DNA of 64,000 nucleotides from Betaproteobacteria bacterium HGW-Betaproteobacteria-9 (GTDB lineage Bacteria > Pseudomonadota > Gammaproteobacteria > Burkholderiales > Burkholderiaceae_C), in NCBI GenBank assembly GCA_002842215.1, contig PHCC01000018.1, forward strand, positions 62,001 through 126,000, in the 5' to 3' direction. The notes beneath the pieces are model-generated. The model searched no databases. It worked only from the letters and a program-made list of their open reading frames with translations, and had not been told where the DNA came from. The position numbers and the translations under genes were made by a program. Positions 15,781-24,842 of the stretch are shown piece after piece. The first letter of the stretch is position 1. Each line of letters begins with the position of its first letter.

Positions 15781-17271
15781 TCAGGTTTTTTTCAGATTCC
15801 TGACGGCCGCGCTGAGCACCGGCCCGCAGCGCTGGATGTCGGACAGCGGCGCATAGCCGTAGCCGATCACCAGGCCCCTGAGGTCTTTGCGGGCCAGGCA
15901 ATAGGCGGAGAGCGGGCGCACCGTGAGCCCCTGTTGCGCGATGCGCTGGGCCAGCGCAACGTCGTCCACCGCGGCGGGCAGGCGCAGGCACAGGTGCAGG
16001 CCTTGTTCGGCGCCGCTGATGGCGGGGCCTTCGGTGCCGGGCGCGAGCACCGGCTTGAGCGCTTCGAGCAAGGCCTGCCGGCGTTCGCCGTAGCTCTGGC
16101 GGGCGCGGCGCAGCGCGCTGCTGAAGTGGCCCATCTCGATGAACTCGGCCAGCGCGGCCTGCAGCGGCATCTGGCCGGGGCGGTTGAGGTCGTAGTGGGC
16201 CTGCTTGAAGGCGGCGACGAGCGGCTTGGGCACGACCAGGTAGCCGAGCTTGATGCCGGGGTAGAGCACCTTGGAGAAGGTGCCCATGTAGAGCACGCGG
16301 CCGTCGGTGTCGAGGCCTTCGAGGCTGGAAATCGGCGGGCCGCTGAAGCGGTATTCGCTGTCGTAGTCGTCTTCGAGCACCCAGGCGCCGTGCGCGCGCG
16401 CGGTGGAGAGCAGCTGGTGGCGCCGCGGCAGCGACATCACCGCACCGGTGGGGTACTGGTGCGAGGGCGTGACGTAGATCAGGCGCGGCGGCTGGGCGTT
16501 GTCGGCGGCGCTGGGGCAGATGCCTTCGTCGTCCACCGGCACCGGGTGGATCGCCAGACCGGTGGCCATGAAGGCCTTGACCGCGCCCCAGTAGGCCGGG
16601 TCTTCGACCCACACGGTGTCGCCGTGGTCGGCCAGCAGGCGGGCGCAGAGTTCGAGCGACTGCTGGGTGCCGGTGGTGACGATGACCTGGTCCGCTTCCA
16701 GCTGCACGCTGCGGAAGACGCGCAGGTAGTCGGCGATGGCGCGGCGCAGCGGCGCGTAGCCACCGGAGTCGTTGTAGTCCAGCATGTCCGGATAGGTCAT
16801 GCGCCAGTGCTTGTTTTGCAGCCGCTGCCAGAGCGTGAGCGGGAAGGCGCTGAAGTCGGCGATGCCGGGCGTGAAGGGCTGGACTTCGAGCTGGGTGGCG
16901 CAGAAGGTGGTCGACAGGGCCAGACCGCGGGCCGACAGGCGCGAGGGCGCCACCGTCGGGGCACCGCGCTGGTGGGTTCGTGCGGCGGAGGCCGGGTTGA
17001 CCCGTGGCACGTTGTCGTTGACGAAGGTGCCGCTGCCCACGCGGCTGACCAGATAACCTTCAACGCTGAGCTGGTTGATGGCGGCGACCACGGTGTTGCG
17101 CGAGAGACCCAGGTCCTGCGCCAGGTCGCGGCTGGAGGACAGGCGCTCGCCCGCGCCGAGCTTGCCGTCCAGCATGGCGCGGCGCAGGGCCTCGTACAGC
17201 TGGCGGTGCAGGGGCAGGGCGTCTTGCGCACCCAGGCGGTTCATTTCACTGAGCAGGAACTCGGACAGCAT
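15781..17271 (-). CDS. MocR/GabR-type regulator (GntR helix-turn-helix fused to aminotransferase domain)
   Basis: From the ATG at 17271 the protein has 496 residues. A GntR winged helix (residues ~15-80, LPLHRQLYEALRRAML then GLSRNTVVAAINQL) joins a fold-type I aminotransferase domain (about 125-490). In that domain YTGTF-like GTFSKVLYPGIKLGY carries the lysine that would bind PLP. MocR proteins sense PLP with an amine ligand, as GabR does with 4-aminobutyrate. It is divergent from puuD in a polyamine/GABA cluster, so control of these genes is likely. A start at 17310 is an alternative. Direct repeats in the intergenic region are a plausible operator. Confidence 0.88.
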   Translation of the reverse strand: MLSEFLLSEMNRLGAQDALPLHRQLYEALRRAMLDGKLGAGERLSSSRDLAQDLGLSRNTVVAAINQLSVEGYLVSRVGSGTFVNDNVPRVNPASAARTHQRGAPTVAPSRLSARGLALSTTFCATQLEVQPFTPGIADFSAFPLTLWQRLQNKHWRMTYPDMLDYNDSGGYAPLRRAIADYLRVFRSVQLEADQVIVTTGTQQSLELCARLLADHGDTVWVEDPAYWGAVKAFMATGLAIHPVPVDDEGICPSAADNAQPPRLIYVTPSHQYPTGAVMSLPRRHQLLSTARAHGAWVLEDDYDSEYRFSGPPISSLEGLDTDGRVLYMGTFSKVLYPGIKLGYLVVPKPLVAAFKQAHYDLNRPGQMPLQAALAEFIEMGHFSSALRRARQSYGERRQALLEALKPVLAPGTEGPAISGAEQGLHLCLRLPAAVDDVALAQRIAQQGLTVRPLSAYCLARKDLRGLVIGYGYAPLSDIQRCGPVLSAAVRNLKKT

Positions 17272-17321
17272 GGGTGGACAGGCGTGGGAAAGGGAGCGAT
17301 CGGTGACCATGATGACCGTCA

Positions 17322-17341
17322 AATGGCACCATGGAGTGGCA
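17322..17341. promoter_or_regulatory. Candidate MocR operator (direct repeats)
   Basis: AATGGCA (17322-17328) and AGTGGCA (17335-17341) are direct repeats 13 bp apart between the divergent mocR-type and puuD genes. MocR regulators such as GabR and PdxR bind direct repeats. Confidence 0.35.
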
Positions 17342-17404
17342 TCAACTGGCTCTGATTGTGATCCAATTTGCGCATCAGAATCAAGACACGTGTTTGGAGA
17401 TTCC

Positions 17405-18217
17405 ATGAACAAGCTGCCGCCCTGCATGGTTTGGCTGCCAGCCGACCACCGCCTCATGGGCGATCACGGGCATCTGATGCCGTTTCTGCTGCTGGGTGAC
17501 AAATACGCCCGCGCCGTCAAGGTGGGGGCCCAGGCCCAGCCCGTGATGTTCCCGCTGGCCGAGACGGGCGACATCAGCGATCTGCTGGCGATGGTGGATG
17601 GCGTGATGCTGACCGGATCGCCCTCCAATGTGCACCCCTCGCATTTTGATGAAGACGTGGCCGACCCCAGCCTGCCGCTGGACCCCGCGCGCGACTTGCT
17701 GACGCTGGCGCTGGTGAAGGCCTGCGTGCACGAGGGTGTGCCGCTGCTGGGCGTGTGCCGGGGTTTCCAGGAGATCAACGTTGCGCTGGGTGGCCGGCTG
17801 CACCAGCGGGTGCACGAAGTGCCGGGCCTGGCGGACCACCGCGAACCCAAGACCGCCCCGTTTGAAGAACAGTACGCGCCCAGCCACCCGATCCGGCTGG
17901 CGCCGGGCAGCGTGTTCGAGGCCTGGGCCGGTGGCGCCGAGGCGATGGTGAATTCGCTGCACGGCCAGGGCATCAGCCAGCTCGCGCCCGGGCTGGAGGC
18001 GCTGGGCCATGCGCCCGATGGTCTGGTGGAGGCGTTTGGCGTCAAGGGCGCCCACACCTTCGCCTACGCCGTGCAGTTCCACCCCGAATGGCGTTGCTGG
18101 GAAACGCCGTTCTATGCCGCGATCTTCGAGGCCTTCGGCAAAGCCTGCCGCCAGCGCATGAGCTTGCGCATGCAGGCCGCGGACCTGAACCGCAGCCGTG
18201 TCACGATCAGCTCCTGA
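17405..18217 (+). CDS. puuD: Gamma-glutamyl-GABA hydrolase (PuuD-like class I glutamine amidotransferase)
   Basis: The 270-residue protein has the class I amidotransferase triad: nucleophile C118 in LLGVCRGFQEIN, H226 and E228 in QFHPEW. PuuD cleaves gamma-glutamyl-4-aminobutyrate to glutamate and GABA, the last step of the Puu route. The ATG at 17405 has a TTGGAGAT ribosome site; an open upstream extension overlaps the divergent regulator and is rejected. It begins a plus-strand series with puuA (53 bases downstream) and the aminotransferase. Other peptidase C26 members share the motifs, so the substrate rests on context. Confidence 0.85.
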   Translation: MNKLPPCMVWLPADHRLMGDHGHLMPFLLLGDKYARAVKVGAQAQPVMFPLAETGDISDLLAMVDGVMLTGSPSNVHPSHFDEDVADPSLPLDPARDLLTLALVKACVHEGVPLLGVCRGFQEINVALGGRLHQRVHEVPGLADHREPKTAPFEEQYAPSHPIRLAPGSVFEAWAGGAEAMVNSLHGQGISQLAPGLEALGHAPDGLVEAFGVKGAHTFAYAVQFHPEWRCWETPFYAAIFEAFGKACRQRMSLRMQAADLNRSRVTISS

Positions 18218-18270
18218 GCGTTTTTCCCGACCCGGCAGCACCGCACCAACGACAGACAAGGAACCGGCAC

Positions 18271-19641
18271 ATGACAGCCCCCAAAACCGTGATCACTTTC
18301 AACGACCTGGAGAACTGGCTCAACGAGCGCCGCGTCACCGAGGTGGAATGCCTGGTGCCCGACCTGACCGGCGTGGCGCGCGGCAAGATCCTGCCGCGTG
18401 GCAAGTTCACCGAAGACCGCGGCATGCGCCTGCCCCAGGCCATCGTGGGCATGGGGGTGACGGGCGAGTTCCCCGAGAGCGGGCCGTACTACGACGTGGT
18501 CGACCCGACCGACAAGGACATGCAGCTGCGCCCGGACCCGACCACGGTGCGCATCGTGCCCTGGGCCACCGACCCGACGGCGCAGGTGATCCACGACTGT
18601 TTTGACCACGCCGGCAAGCTGGTGCCCTTCGCGCCGCGCAGCGTGTTGCGCCGCATCTGCGACCTCTACGCCGCCGAGGGCTGGGAGCCGGTGGTGGCGC
18701 CCGAGCTGGAGTTCTACCTGACCGCGCGCAACACCGATCCGAACACGCTCTTGAAGCCACCGATTGGTCGCAGCGGTCGCGCCGAGACATCGCGGCAGGC
18801 CTACAGCATCGACGCCGTGAACGAATTCGACCCGCTGTTCGAGGAGATCTACGACTACTGCGACAAGATGGAGCTCAACGTGGACACGCTGATCCACGAG
18901 GTGGGCGCGGGGCAGATGGAGATCAACTTCTTCCACGCCCACCCGCTGGGCCTGGCCGACGAGGTGTTCTTCTTCAAGCGCACGGTGCGTGAGGCCGCGC
19001 TGCGCCACGACATGTACGCCACCTTCATGGCCAAGCCCATCGCCGGCGAGCCCGGCAGCGCCATGCACGTGCACCAGAGCATCCTGGACAAGGCCACCGG
19101 TCAGAACATCTTCAGCAACGAAGACGGCACGGCCTCCGATGCCTTCCACCACTACATCGGCGGCCTGCAGCGCTACATCCCGGCGGCCATGGTGCTGGTG
19201 GCGCCGTACGTGAACAGCTACCGCCGCCTCTCGCGCCACACGGCCGCGCCGATCAACATCGAGTGGGGCCATGACAACCGCACCGTGGGCATCCGCTCGC
19301 CGATCTCCAGCCCGGCCGCGCGCCGGGTGGAAAACCGCGTCATCGGCGCCGACGCCAACCCGTATGTGGCGATGGCCATGACCCTGGCCTGCGGCTACCT
19401 GGGCATGAAGAACAAGATCAAACCGAAACCCGAGATGAAAGGCGACGCCTACCTGGCGCCGTACTCGCTGCCGCGCTCGCTGGGCGAAGCGCTGGACTGG
19501 CTGCGCCGCGAACCCGACCTGCACGAGGTGCTGGGCAAAGAGTTCATCACGATCTACACCGAGATCAAGGAGCTGGAGTTCGATGAGTTCATGAAGGTGA
19601 TTTCGCCTTGGGAACGCGAGCACCTACTTCTCCACGTCTGA
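18271..19641 (+). CDS. puuA: Glutamate-putrescine ligase (PuuA-type glutamine-synthetase family)
   Basis: The 456-residue protein has the GS fold with PELEFYL, AGQMEINF, the HVHQSI active-site histidine and NIEWGHDNRTVGIRSP. PuuA joins glutamate to putrescine with ATP, giving gamma-glutamylputrescine. The absence of the adenylylation-site region typical of GlnA and the location between puuD and a putrescine aminotransferase favour a polyamine substrate. The ATG at 18271 follows CAAGGAACCGG. The stop lies 22 bases before the next start, so it is probably one operon. Confidence 0.88.
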   Translation: MTAPKTVITFNDLENWLNERRVTEVECLVPDLTGVARGKILPRGKFTEDRGMRLPQAIVGMGVTGEFPESGPYYDVVDPTDKDMQLRPDPTTVRIVPWATDPTAQVIHDCFDHAGKLVPFAPRSVLRRICDLYAAEGWEPVVAPELEFYLTARNTDPNTLLKPPIGRSGRAETSRQAYSIDAVNEFDPLFEEIYDYCDKMELNVDTLIHEVGAGQMEINFFHAHPLGLADEVFFFKRTVREAALRHDMYATFMAKPIAGEPGSAMHVHQSILDKATGQNIFSNEDGTASDAFHHYIGGLQRYIPAAMVLVAPYVNSYRRLSRHTAAPINIEWGHDNRTVGIRSPISSPAARRVENRVIGADANPYVAMAMTLACGYLGMKNKIKPKPEMKGDAYLAPYSLPRSLGEALDWLRREPDLHEVLGKEFITIYTEIKELEFDEFMKVISPWEREHLLLHV

Positions 19642-19663
19642 ACACGCCATTCAAGGAACGACC

Positions 19664-21103
19664 ATGAACCCCTCGACCCTCATCGCCCCGCCGGCCCTGG
19701 TTCGCCGCGCCGAGCAGCAGGACACCCAGGCCATCCAGGCGCTGGACAGCGCGCATTTCATCCACCCCTTCACCGACCACGCGGGCCTGGCCTCGCGCGG
19801 CGCTCGGGTGATCACGCACGCGGACAACATCTATGTGTGGGACTCCGAAGGCGCCAAGATCCTGGACGCGATGAGCGGGCTGTGGTGCGTGAACGCGGGG
19901 TACGGCCGCAAGGAACTGGCCGACGCGGCCTACCAGCAGATGATGACGCTGCCGTTCTACAACAGCTTCTTCAACACCACCAACGTGCCGGCGGTGCAGC
20001 TGGCGACCAAGCTGGCTTCGCTGGCGCCCACCGTGGGCGGGCGGAGTTTCCAGCATGTGTTCTTCAGCAGCAGCGGCAGCGAAAGCAACGACACCAACGT
20101 GCGCATGGTGCGCCGCTACTGGGACCTGCTGGGTCAGCCGCAGCGCAAGGTGATCATCAGCCGCAACAACGCGTACCACGGCAGCACCATGGCGGGCGCC
20201 TCGCTGGGTGGCATGAGCGGCATGCACGCGCAGGGCGACCTGCCGATCCCGAACATCACCCACATCGAGCAGCCGCACCACTGGGAAAACGGATTGCCCG
20301 GTGAGAGCCAGGCCGACTTCGGCCGCCGCGCCGCGGGCTGGCTGGAAGCGAAGATTCTGGAAGTGGGCGCACACAAGGTGGCCGCTTTCATCGCAGAGCC
20401 GGTGCAGGGTGCGGGCGGCGTGATCATCCCGCCCGAGACCTACTGGCCCGAAATCCAGCGCATCGTCGACCAGTACGGCATCCTGCTGATTTCCGACGAG
20501 GTGATCTGCGCCTTCGGCCGCCTGGGCCACTGGTTTGCTTATGAAAAGTTCGGCTACCGACCCGACCTCGTGACCTTCGCCAAGGGTGTGACGAGCGGCT
20601 ACATCCCGCTCGGCGGCGTGATGGTGGGCGACCGCGTGGCCAAGGTGCTGATCGAAAAAGGCGGCGAGTTCAACCACGGCTACACCTACAGCGGCCACCC
20701 GGTGGCCTGCGCGGTGGCGCTGGCCAACCTGGAGCTGATGGAGCGCGAGGGCCTGGTGGATCGTGTCAAGAACGACACCGGCCCCTACCTGGCCCAGCGC
20801 TTTGCCGAGCTCAAGGATCACCCGCTGGTGGGTGATGCCGAAACCTGCGGCTTCGTGGCCGGTCTGGTGCTGGTGAAAAACAAGACGACCCGGCAGATGT
20901 TCGACGCGGACCTCGGCGTGGGCATGATCTGCCGCGGCCATTGCTTCAAAAACGGGCTGATCATGCGCGCCGTGGGCGACCGCATGATCATCGCGCCGCC
21001 GCTGGTGATGACGCGCGCCCAGATCGACGAGATGATGGTCCTGATCCGCCGCTGCCTGGACGCCACGCTGGACGACCTGCGCGCCGCCGGGCAGCTGGCC
21101 TGA
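19664..21103 (+). CDS. Putrescine/omega-amino aminotransferase (SpuC-like, class III)
   Basis: This 479-residue PLP enzyme of class III has the phosphate-binding SSSGSESNDTNVR, the D in LLISDEVICAFGRLG, and the PLP lysine K307 in TFAKGVTSGYIPLGG. The pattern matches SpuC/aspartate-aminotransferase-family enzymes that move the amino group of putrescine to pyruvate, giving 4-aminobutanal. It sits directly after puuA, so the strain may run transamination beside gamma-glutamylation. Beta-alanine:pyruvate or another omega-transaminase is the alternative. It ends 199 bases before the transporter genes. Confidence 0.85.
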   Translation: MNPSTLIAPPALVRRAEQQDTQAIQALDSAHFIHPFTDHAGLASRGARVITHADNIYVWDSEGAKILDAMSGLWCVNAGYGRKELADAAYQQMMTLPFYNSFFNTTNVPAVQLATKLASLAPTVGGRSFQHVFFSSSGSESNDTNVRMVRRYWDLLGQPQRKVIISRNNAYHGSTMAGASLGGMSGMHAQGDLPIPNITHIEQPHHWENGLPGESQADFGRRAAGWLEAKILEVGAHKVAAFIAEPVQGAGGVIIPPETYWPEIQRIVDQYGILLISDEVICAFGRLGHWFAYEKFGYRPDLVTFAKGVTSGYIPLGGVMVGDRVAKVLIEKGGEFNHGYTYSGHPVACAVALANLELMEREGLVDRVKNDTGPYLAQRFAELKDHPLVGDAETCGFVAGLVLVKNKTTRQMFDADLGVGMICRGHCFKNGLIMRAVGDRMIIAPPLVMTRAQIDEMMVLIRRCLDATLDDLRAAGQLA

Positions 21104-21205
21104 ACCGCCCGTGGATGGGGCCCGAAGGGCAGCCGGTGTTGCCCCGCTTCGGTGACCGCTGAATCTTTGTTACAGTGTTTCCATGCCCCAAAGCGGGGAT
21201 AAAGT

Positions 21206-21221
21206 TGGTCTGTAACTTGCA
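21206..21221 (+). promoter_or_regulatory. Possible sigma-54 (-24/-12) promoter for the polyamine-binding protein
   Basis: TGGTCTG-TAAC-TTGCA has the essential GG (21207-21208) and GC (21219-21220) with the required 10-base spacing. The match outside these is partial. It is about 80 bases before the ATG at 21302. Confidence 0.35.
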
Positions 21222-21301
21222 TGCTCCCGGGTGTGCAAGCCAGCCGGTTCCGTTGTGTCAACCGTCGGGTTTCATCCCACCTATCTGGAGTGTCCCTCAC
21301 C

Positions 21302-22480
21302 ATGAAGAAGCAAGTTCTGGCTCTGGCCATATCGGCGATCCTGTTGGCCGCCTGCGGCAAAAAAGAGGAGCCGGCGCCCGCTGCCGCGCCTGCGGCCCCG
21401 GTGGCTGCGGCCCCGGCAGCGCCGGCCGCACCCGCCGGCCCGGTGTACGACGATGAAAAAGTCCTGAACATCTACAACTGGCCCGACTACATCCCCGAAG
21501 GCATGATCGCCGCATTCGAGAAAGAATCCGGCATCAAGGTCAACTACGACACGTTCGAGACCAACGAAGCCCTGCACGCCAAGCTGGTGGCGGGCAACAC
21601 GGGTTATGACATCGTGGTGCCCGGCACCGTGTTCGCCAAGGGCCAGATTGAAGGCGGCCTGCTGCAGCCGCTGAAGAAGGACCAGATCCCGAATCTGGAC
21701 AATCTCGACCCCGGGTTCATGCAAACCCTGGCCACGGCCGACCCGGGCAACAACTACCTCGTACCGTGGGGCTGGGGCTTCACCACCGTGGGGATCAACA
21801 AGACCCGTGTGGAAAAGGCACTCGGCGGCATGGCCATGCCGGAAAATGCCTGGGACCTGGTGTTCAAGCCCGAGTACACGAGCAAGCTGAAGTCCTGTGG
21901 CATCGCCTACCTGGACTCACCGACCGAGATCATCCCGGTGGCGCTGCACTACATCGGCAAGGACGCGTATTCCAACGACCCGGCCGACTACAAGGCCGCT
22001 GGCGAGATGCTCGCCAAGGTGCGCAAGGACGTCCGCCTGTTCAGTTCGACCATGATCGACGACATCGCCGGCGGCAAGGCCTGCGTGGCCATCGGCTGGT
22101 CGGGTGACATCAACATCGCCGCCGGCCGTGCCACCGAAAACGGCTCCAAGGACGCGATCGAAGCCCTGCTGCCGAGCACGGGCGCGCTGCTGTTTGCCGA
22201 CACCATAGCCGTGACCAAGGACGCCAAGCACCCGAACAACGCGGCGGCTTTCATCGACTTCTACCTGCGCCCGGAAAACGCCGCGGCCATGGCCAACGAA
22301 ATGAGCTACCCCACCGGCAACAAGGCTGCCATGGACAAGATCAAGCCCGAGATCGCCGGCAACAAGACCATCTTCGTGGAGTCCGACTACTTCGCCAAGA
22401 TGATCCCGCCGAGCAGCTTCACCAACGAAGCCCGCGAGGCCATGGCCAACGCCTACAACGCCTTCAAGAAGGGCAAGTAA
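21302..22480 (+). CDS. Polyamine ABC transporter substrate-binding lipoprotein (PotF/SpuD-like)
   Basis: The 392-residue protein from the ATG at 21302 has a lipoprotein signal with lipobox LLAAC and an Ala/Pro-rich linker (~25-50). The body matches PotD/PotF/SpuD: VLNIYNWPDYIPEGMI, VNYDTFETNEALHAKL, VPWGWGFTTVGIN. SpuD and PotF bind putrescine (SpuE spermidine), so putrescine is the likely cargo. As an anchored binding protein it delivers to the PotB/PotC permease encoded downstream. A terminator-like hairpin follows (22505-22541), which would let the binding protein be made in excess over the ATPase and permease. Confidence 0.9.
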   Translation: MKKQVLALAISAILLAACGKKEEPAPAAAPAAPVAAAPAAPAAPAGPVYDDEKVLNIYNWPDYIPEGMIAAFEKESGIKVNYDTFETNEALHAKLVAGNTGYDIVVPGTVFAKGQIEGGLLQPLKKDQIPNLDNLDPGFMQTLATADPGNNYLVPWGWGFTTVGINKTRVEKALGGMAMPENAWDLVFKPEYTSKLKSCGIAYLDSPTEIIPVALHYIGKDAYSNDPADYKAAGEMLAKVRKDVRLFSSTMIDDIAGGKACVAIGWSGDINIAAGRATENGSKDAIEALLPSTGALLFADTIAVTKDAKHPNNAAAFIDFYLRPENAAAMANEMSYPTGNKAAMDKIKPEIAGNKTIFVESDYFAKMIPPSSFTNEAREAMANAYNAFKKGK

Positions 22481-22504
22481 GCGCTCCGGTCTGCTCCTGA
22501 AGAC

Positions 22505-22541
22505 AGGGCTGTTTGTACGCACCGTATGAACAGCCCTTTTT
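22505..22541 (+). terminator. Terminator/attenuator between binding protein and PotA genes
   Basis: AGGGCTGTT (22505-22513) pairs with AACAGCCCT (22529-22537), a 9-bp perfect stem with a 15-base loop and a T-run from 22537. Readthrough would link it to potA at 22584. Confidence 0.8.
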
Positions 22542-22583
22542 GTTTCTGACGTCCCCATCACAACAGCACAGCGAGGTTCATCC

Positions 22584-23687
22584 ATGGCAGAAACCGGCAC
22601 ACAGACGGGTTATCTGGTCACCGAAAAACTGGTCAAGCGCTTTGACGAGGCGGTGGCCGTGGACGAGGTGTCGCTCTCCATCGGCAAGGGTGAAATCTTC
22701 GCCCTGCTCGGCAGCTCCGGCTGCGGCAAATCCACGCTGCTGCGCATGCTGGCCGGCTTCGAGAAACCGACCTCGGGCCGCATCATGCTGGGCGGCCAGG
22801 ACGTGGCCAACATGCCACCCTACGACCGGCCGGTGAACATGATGTTCCAGAGCTACGCGCTGTTCCCGCACCTGAACATCTGGGAAAACGTGGCCTTCGG
22901 TCTGAAGCGAGAAGGCCTGCCCAAAGCCGAGGTGCAGCAGCGCACCGACGAGATGCTGGGCCTGGTGCAGCTCACGCCCTACGCCCAGCGCAAGCCGCAC
23001 CAGCTCTCGGGCGGGCAGCAGCAGCGCGTGGCGCTGGCACGCAGCCTGGCCAAGAAGCCCAAGCTGCTGCTGCTGGATGAGCCGCTGGGCGCGCTGGACA
23101 AGAAGCTGCGCGAACAGACGCAGTTCGAGCTCGTGAACATCATCGAAAAAGTAGGCGTGACCGTGGTGATGGTGACGCACGATCAGGAAGAGGCCATGAC
23201 CATGGCCAGCCGCATCGCCATCATGAGCAAGGGCCGCGTGCTGCAGGTGGGCACGCCCGAAGAGATTTACGAGCACCCGCGCAACAAGTTCGTGGCCGAC
23301 TTCATCGGCAACGTGAACCTGTTCGCCGGCAAGCTCAGCGTGGACGAACCCGACCGCTGCGCCGCCACCACCGCCATCGGCGAGGTGCACGTGGGCCACG
23401 GCGTGAGTGGCACGTTGAACATGCCGGTGTCGATCGCCGTGCGGCCCGAGAAGATCGAGATCAGCAAGACCCGGCCCGAGGGCGTGGGCTTCAACCTGTT
23501 CCAGGGCAAGGTCAAGGAAATCGGATACCTGGGCTCGTACACCACCTACATCCTGCAGGCCGGCGATGGTTCCAAGGTGCGGGTCACCGAGGCGAACACC
23601 ACGCGTCAGGACTTGACGGACATCACCTGGGAAGACGAGGTGTATTTCTGGTGGGACGACAACGCCGCCGTGGTGTTGCGCGATTGA
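22584..23687 (+). CDS. potA: Polyamine ABC transporter ATP-binding protein
   Basis: This 367-residue ATPase has Walker [10 protein letters not shown], signature LSGGQQQR, Walker [13 protein letters not shown] and the H-loop [11 protein letters not shown]-terminal TOBE domain follows (about 290-365). The family is PotA/PotG, which drives putrescine or spermidine import. It lies downstream of the binding-protein gene, and the repeat after its stop (from 23688) separates it from potB. A good start at 22584 is preceded by an AGCGAGG site. Confidence 0.92.
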   Translation: MAETGTQTGYLVTEKLVKRFDEAVAVDEVSLSIGKGEIFALLGSSGCGKSTLLRMLAGFEKPTSGRIMLGGQDVANMPPYDRPVNMMFQSYALFPHLNIWENVAFGLKREGLPKAEVQQRTDEMLGLVQLTPYAQRKPHQLSGGQQQRVALARSLAKKPKLLLLDEPLGALDKKLREQTQFELVNIIEKVGVTVVMVTHDQEEAMTMASRIAIMSKGRVLQVGTPEEIYEHPRNKFVADFIGNVNLFAGKLSVDEPDRCAATTAIGEVHVGHGVSGTLNMPVSIAVRPEKIEISKTRPEGVGFNLFQGKVKEIGYLGSYTTYILQAGDGSKVRVTEANTTRQDLTDITWEDEVYFWWDDNAAVVLRD

Positions 23688-23766
23688 CCCCCCCCCGCGC
23701 CGCTGCGCGTCACCCCCCAGGGGGCGTGCGAGTGGCCCGGCGAAGCCGGTTCCGCGGCGTTCTGGG
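23688..23766 (+). repeat. Palindromic extragenic repeat between potA and potB
   Basis: Starts at the base after the potA stop: CCGCGCCGCTGCGCGTCA, then CCCCCCAGGGGGCGTGCGA, then GGCCCGGCGAAGCCGGTTCC. Confidence 0.8.
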
Positions 23767-23811
23767 TGTTAGGTTGCTGCGCTCTTAGGTTGTAGTTTCT
23801 GGAGGTTCTGG

Positions 23812-24717
23812 ATGGCCACTTCATCGCTCCCCATGCCCGGCAAGCGCTTCGTCATCGGCGTGCCGTACGTCTGGCTGTTTGTCTTTTTCCTGCTGCCGTT
23901 CCTGATCCTGCTGTACATCAGCTTCGTGGACCAGGGCGAGAGCATCAACCCGTTCAAGCCGATCTGGGATCCGGTGACCGGCATCCTGAGCCTGAAGTAC
24001 GAGAACTACTGGACCATCTTCCGCGACGCGGAAGGTGGCAGTCTTTTCCAGACGATCTACATCGAGGCCTACCTGCGCTCCATCTGGTACGCGCTGTGCA
24101 CCGCCGTGCTGTGCCTGCTGATCGGCTACCCGTTTGCCTACTTCATCGCGCGCTCGGCGCCCAGCGTGCGGCCCGCCCTGCTGATGATGGTGATGCTGCC
24201 GTTCTGGACCTCGTTCCTGCTGCGCGTCTACGCGTGGAAGGGCATCCTGGCCGATCAGGGCGTCATCAACCAGTTGCTGATGGGGGTGGGCATCATCGAC
24301 GAACCCATCCAGATGCTCTACACCAACGTGTCCATGCTGGTGGGCATGACCTATGTGTACCTGCCCTTCATGATCCTGCCGCTGTACGCCAACCTGGTGA
24401 AGATGGACTTCCGCCTGCTGGAAGCCGCCTACGACCTGGGCACCTCGCCGTTCAAGGCATTCTGGCTGGTGACCGTGCCGCTGTCCAAGGCCGGCATCGT
24501 CGCCGGCTTCATGCTGGTGTTCATCCCCGCCGTGGGCGAGTTCGTGATCCCCTCGCTGCTCGGTGGCCCGGAGAACATCATGATCGGCCGCGTGGTCTGG
24601 GACGAGATGTTCACCAGCAACAACTGGCCCCGCGCCTCGGCGCTGGCGGTCGTGATGATCCTGCTCATCATCGTGCCGCTCGCGATCTACTACCACTTCA
24701 CGGCAGAGGAAAAGTGA
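23812..24717 (+). CDS. Polyamine ABC transporter permease (PotB/PotH)
   Basis: The 301-residue protein has about six membrane helices (the first near residues 15-38). The permease EAA motif is in LEAAYDLGTSPFKAFWLVTVPLS, whose cytoplasmic loop contacts the ATPase. It matches PotB/PotH, half of the channel. It is followed within one base by a repeat and 126 bases later by PotC/PotI. Whether it is the PotH (putrescine) type fits the SpuD/PotF binding protein. Confidence 0.9.
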   Translation: MATSSLPMPGKRFVIGVPYVWLFVFFLLPFLILLYISFVDQGESINPFKPIWDPVTGILSLKYENYWTIFRDAEGGSLFQTIYIEAYLRSIWYALCTAVLCLLIGYPFAYFIARSAPSVRPALLMMVMLPFWTSFLLRVYAWKGILADQGVINQLLMGVGIIDEPIQMLYTNVSMLVGMTYVYLPFMILPLYANLVKMDFRLLEAAYDLGTSPFKAFWLVTVPLSKAGIVAGFMLVFIPAVGEFVIPSLLGGPENIMIGRVVWDEMFTSNNWPRASALAVVMILLIIVPLAIYYHFTAEEK

Positions 24718-24800
24718 CCCCCCCCGCGCCGCTTGGCGGCACCCCCCAGGGGGCGATGCGAGTGGCCCGGCAAAGCCGGTTCCACCGCATCCCCGGTGAA
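24718..24800 (+). repeat. Palindromic extragenic repeat between potB and potC
   Basis: Starts at the base after the potB stop: CCGCGCCGCTTGGCGGCA, CCCCCCAGGGGGCGATGCGA, GGCCCGGCAAAGCCGGTTCC. Confidence 0.8.
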
Positions 24801-24842
24801 CTTCCCTTCGCTGGATACCGGTCTTGAACAGGAGCCATTGCA

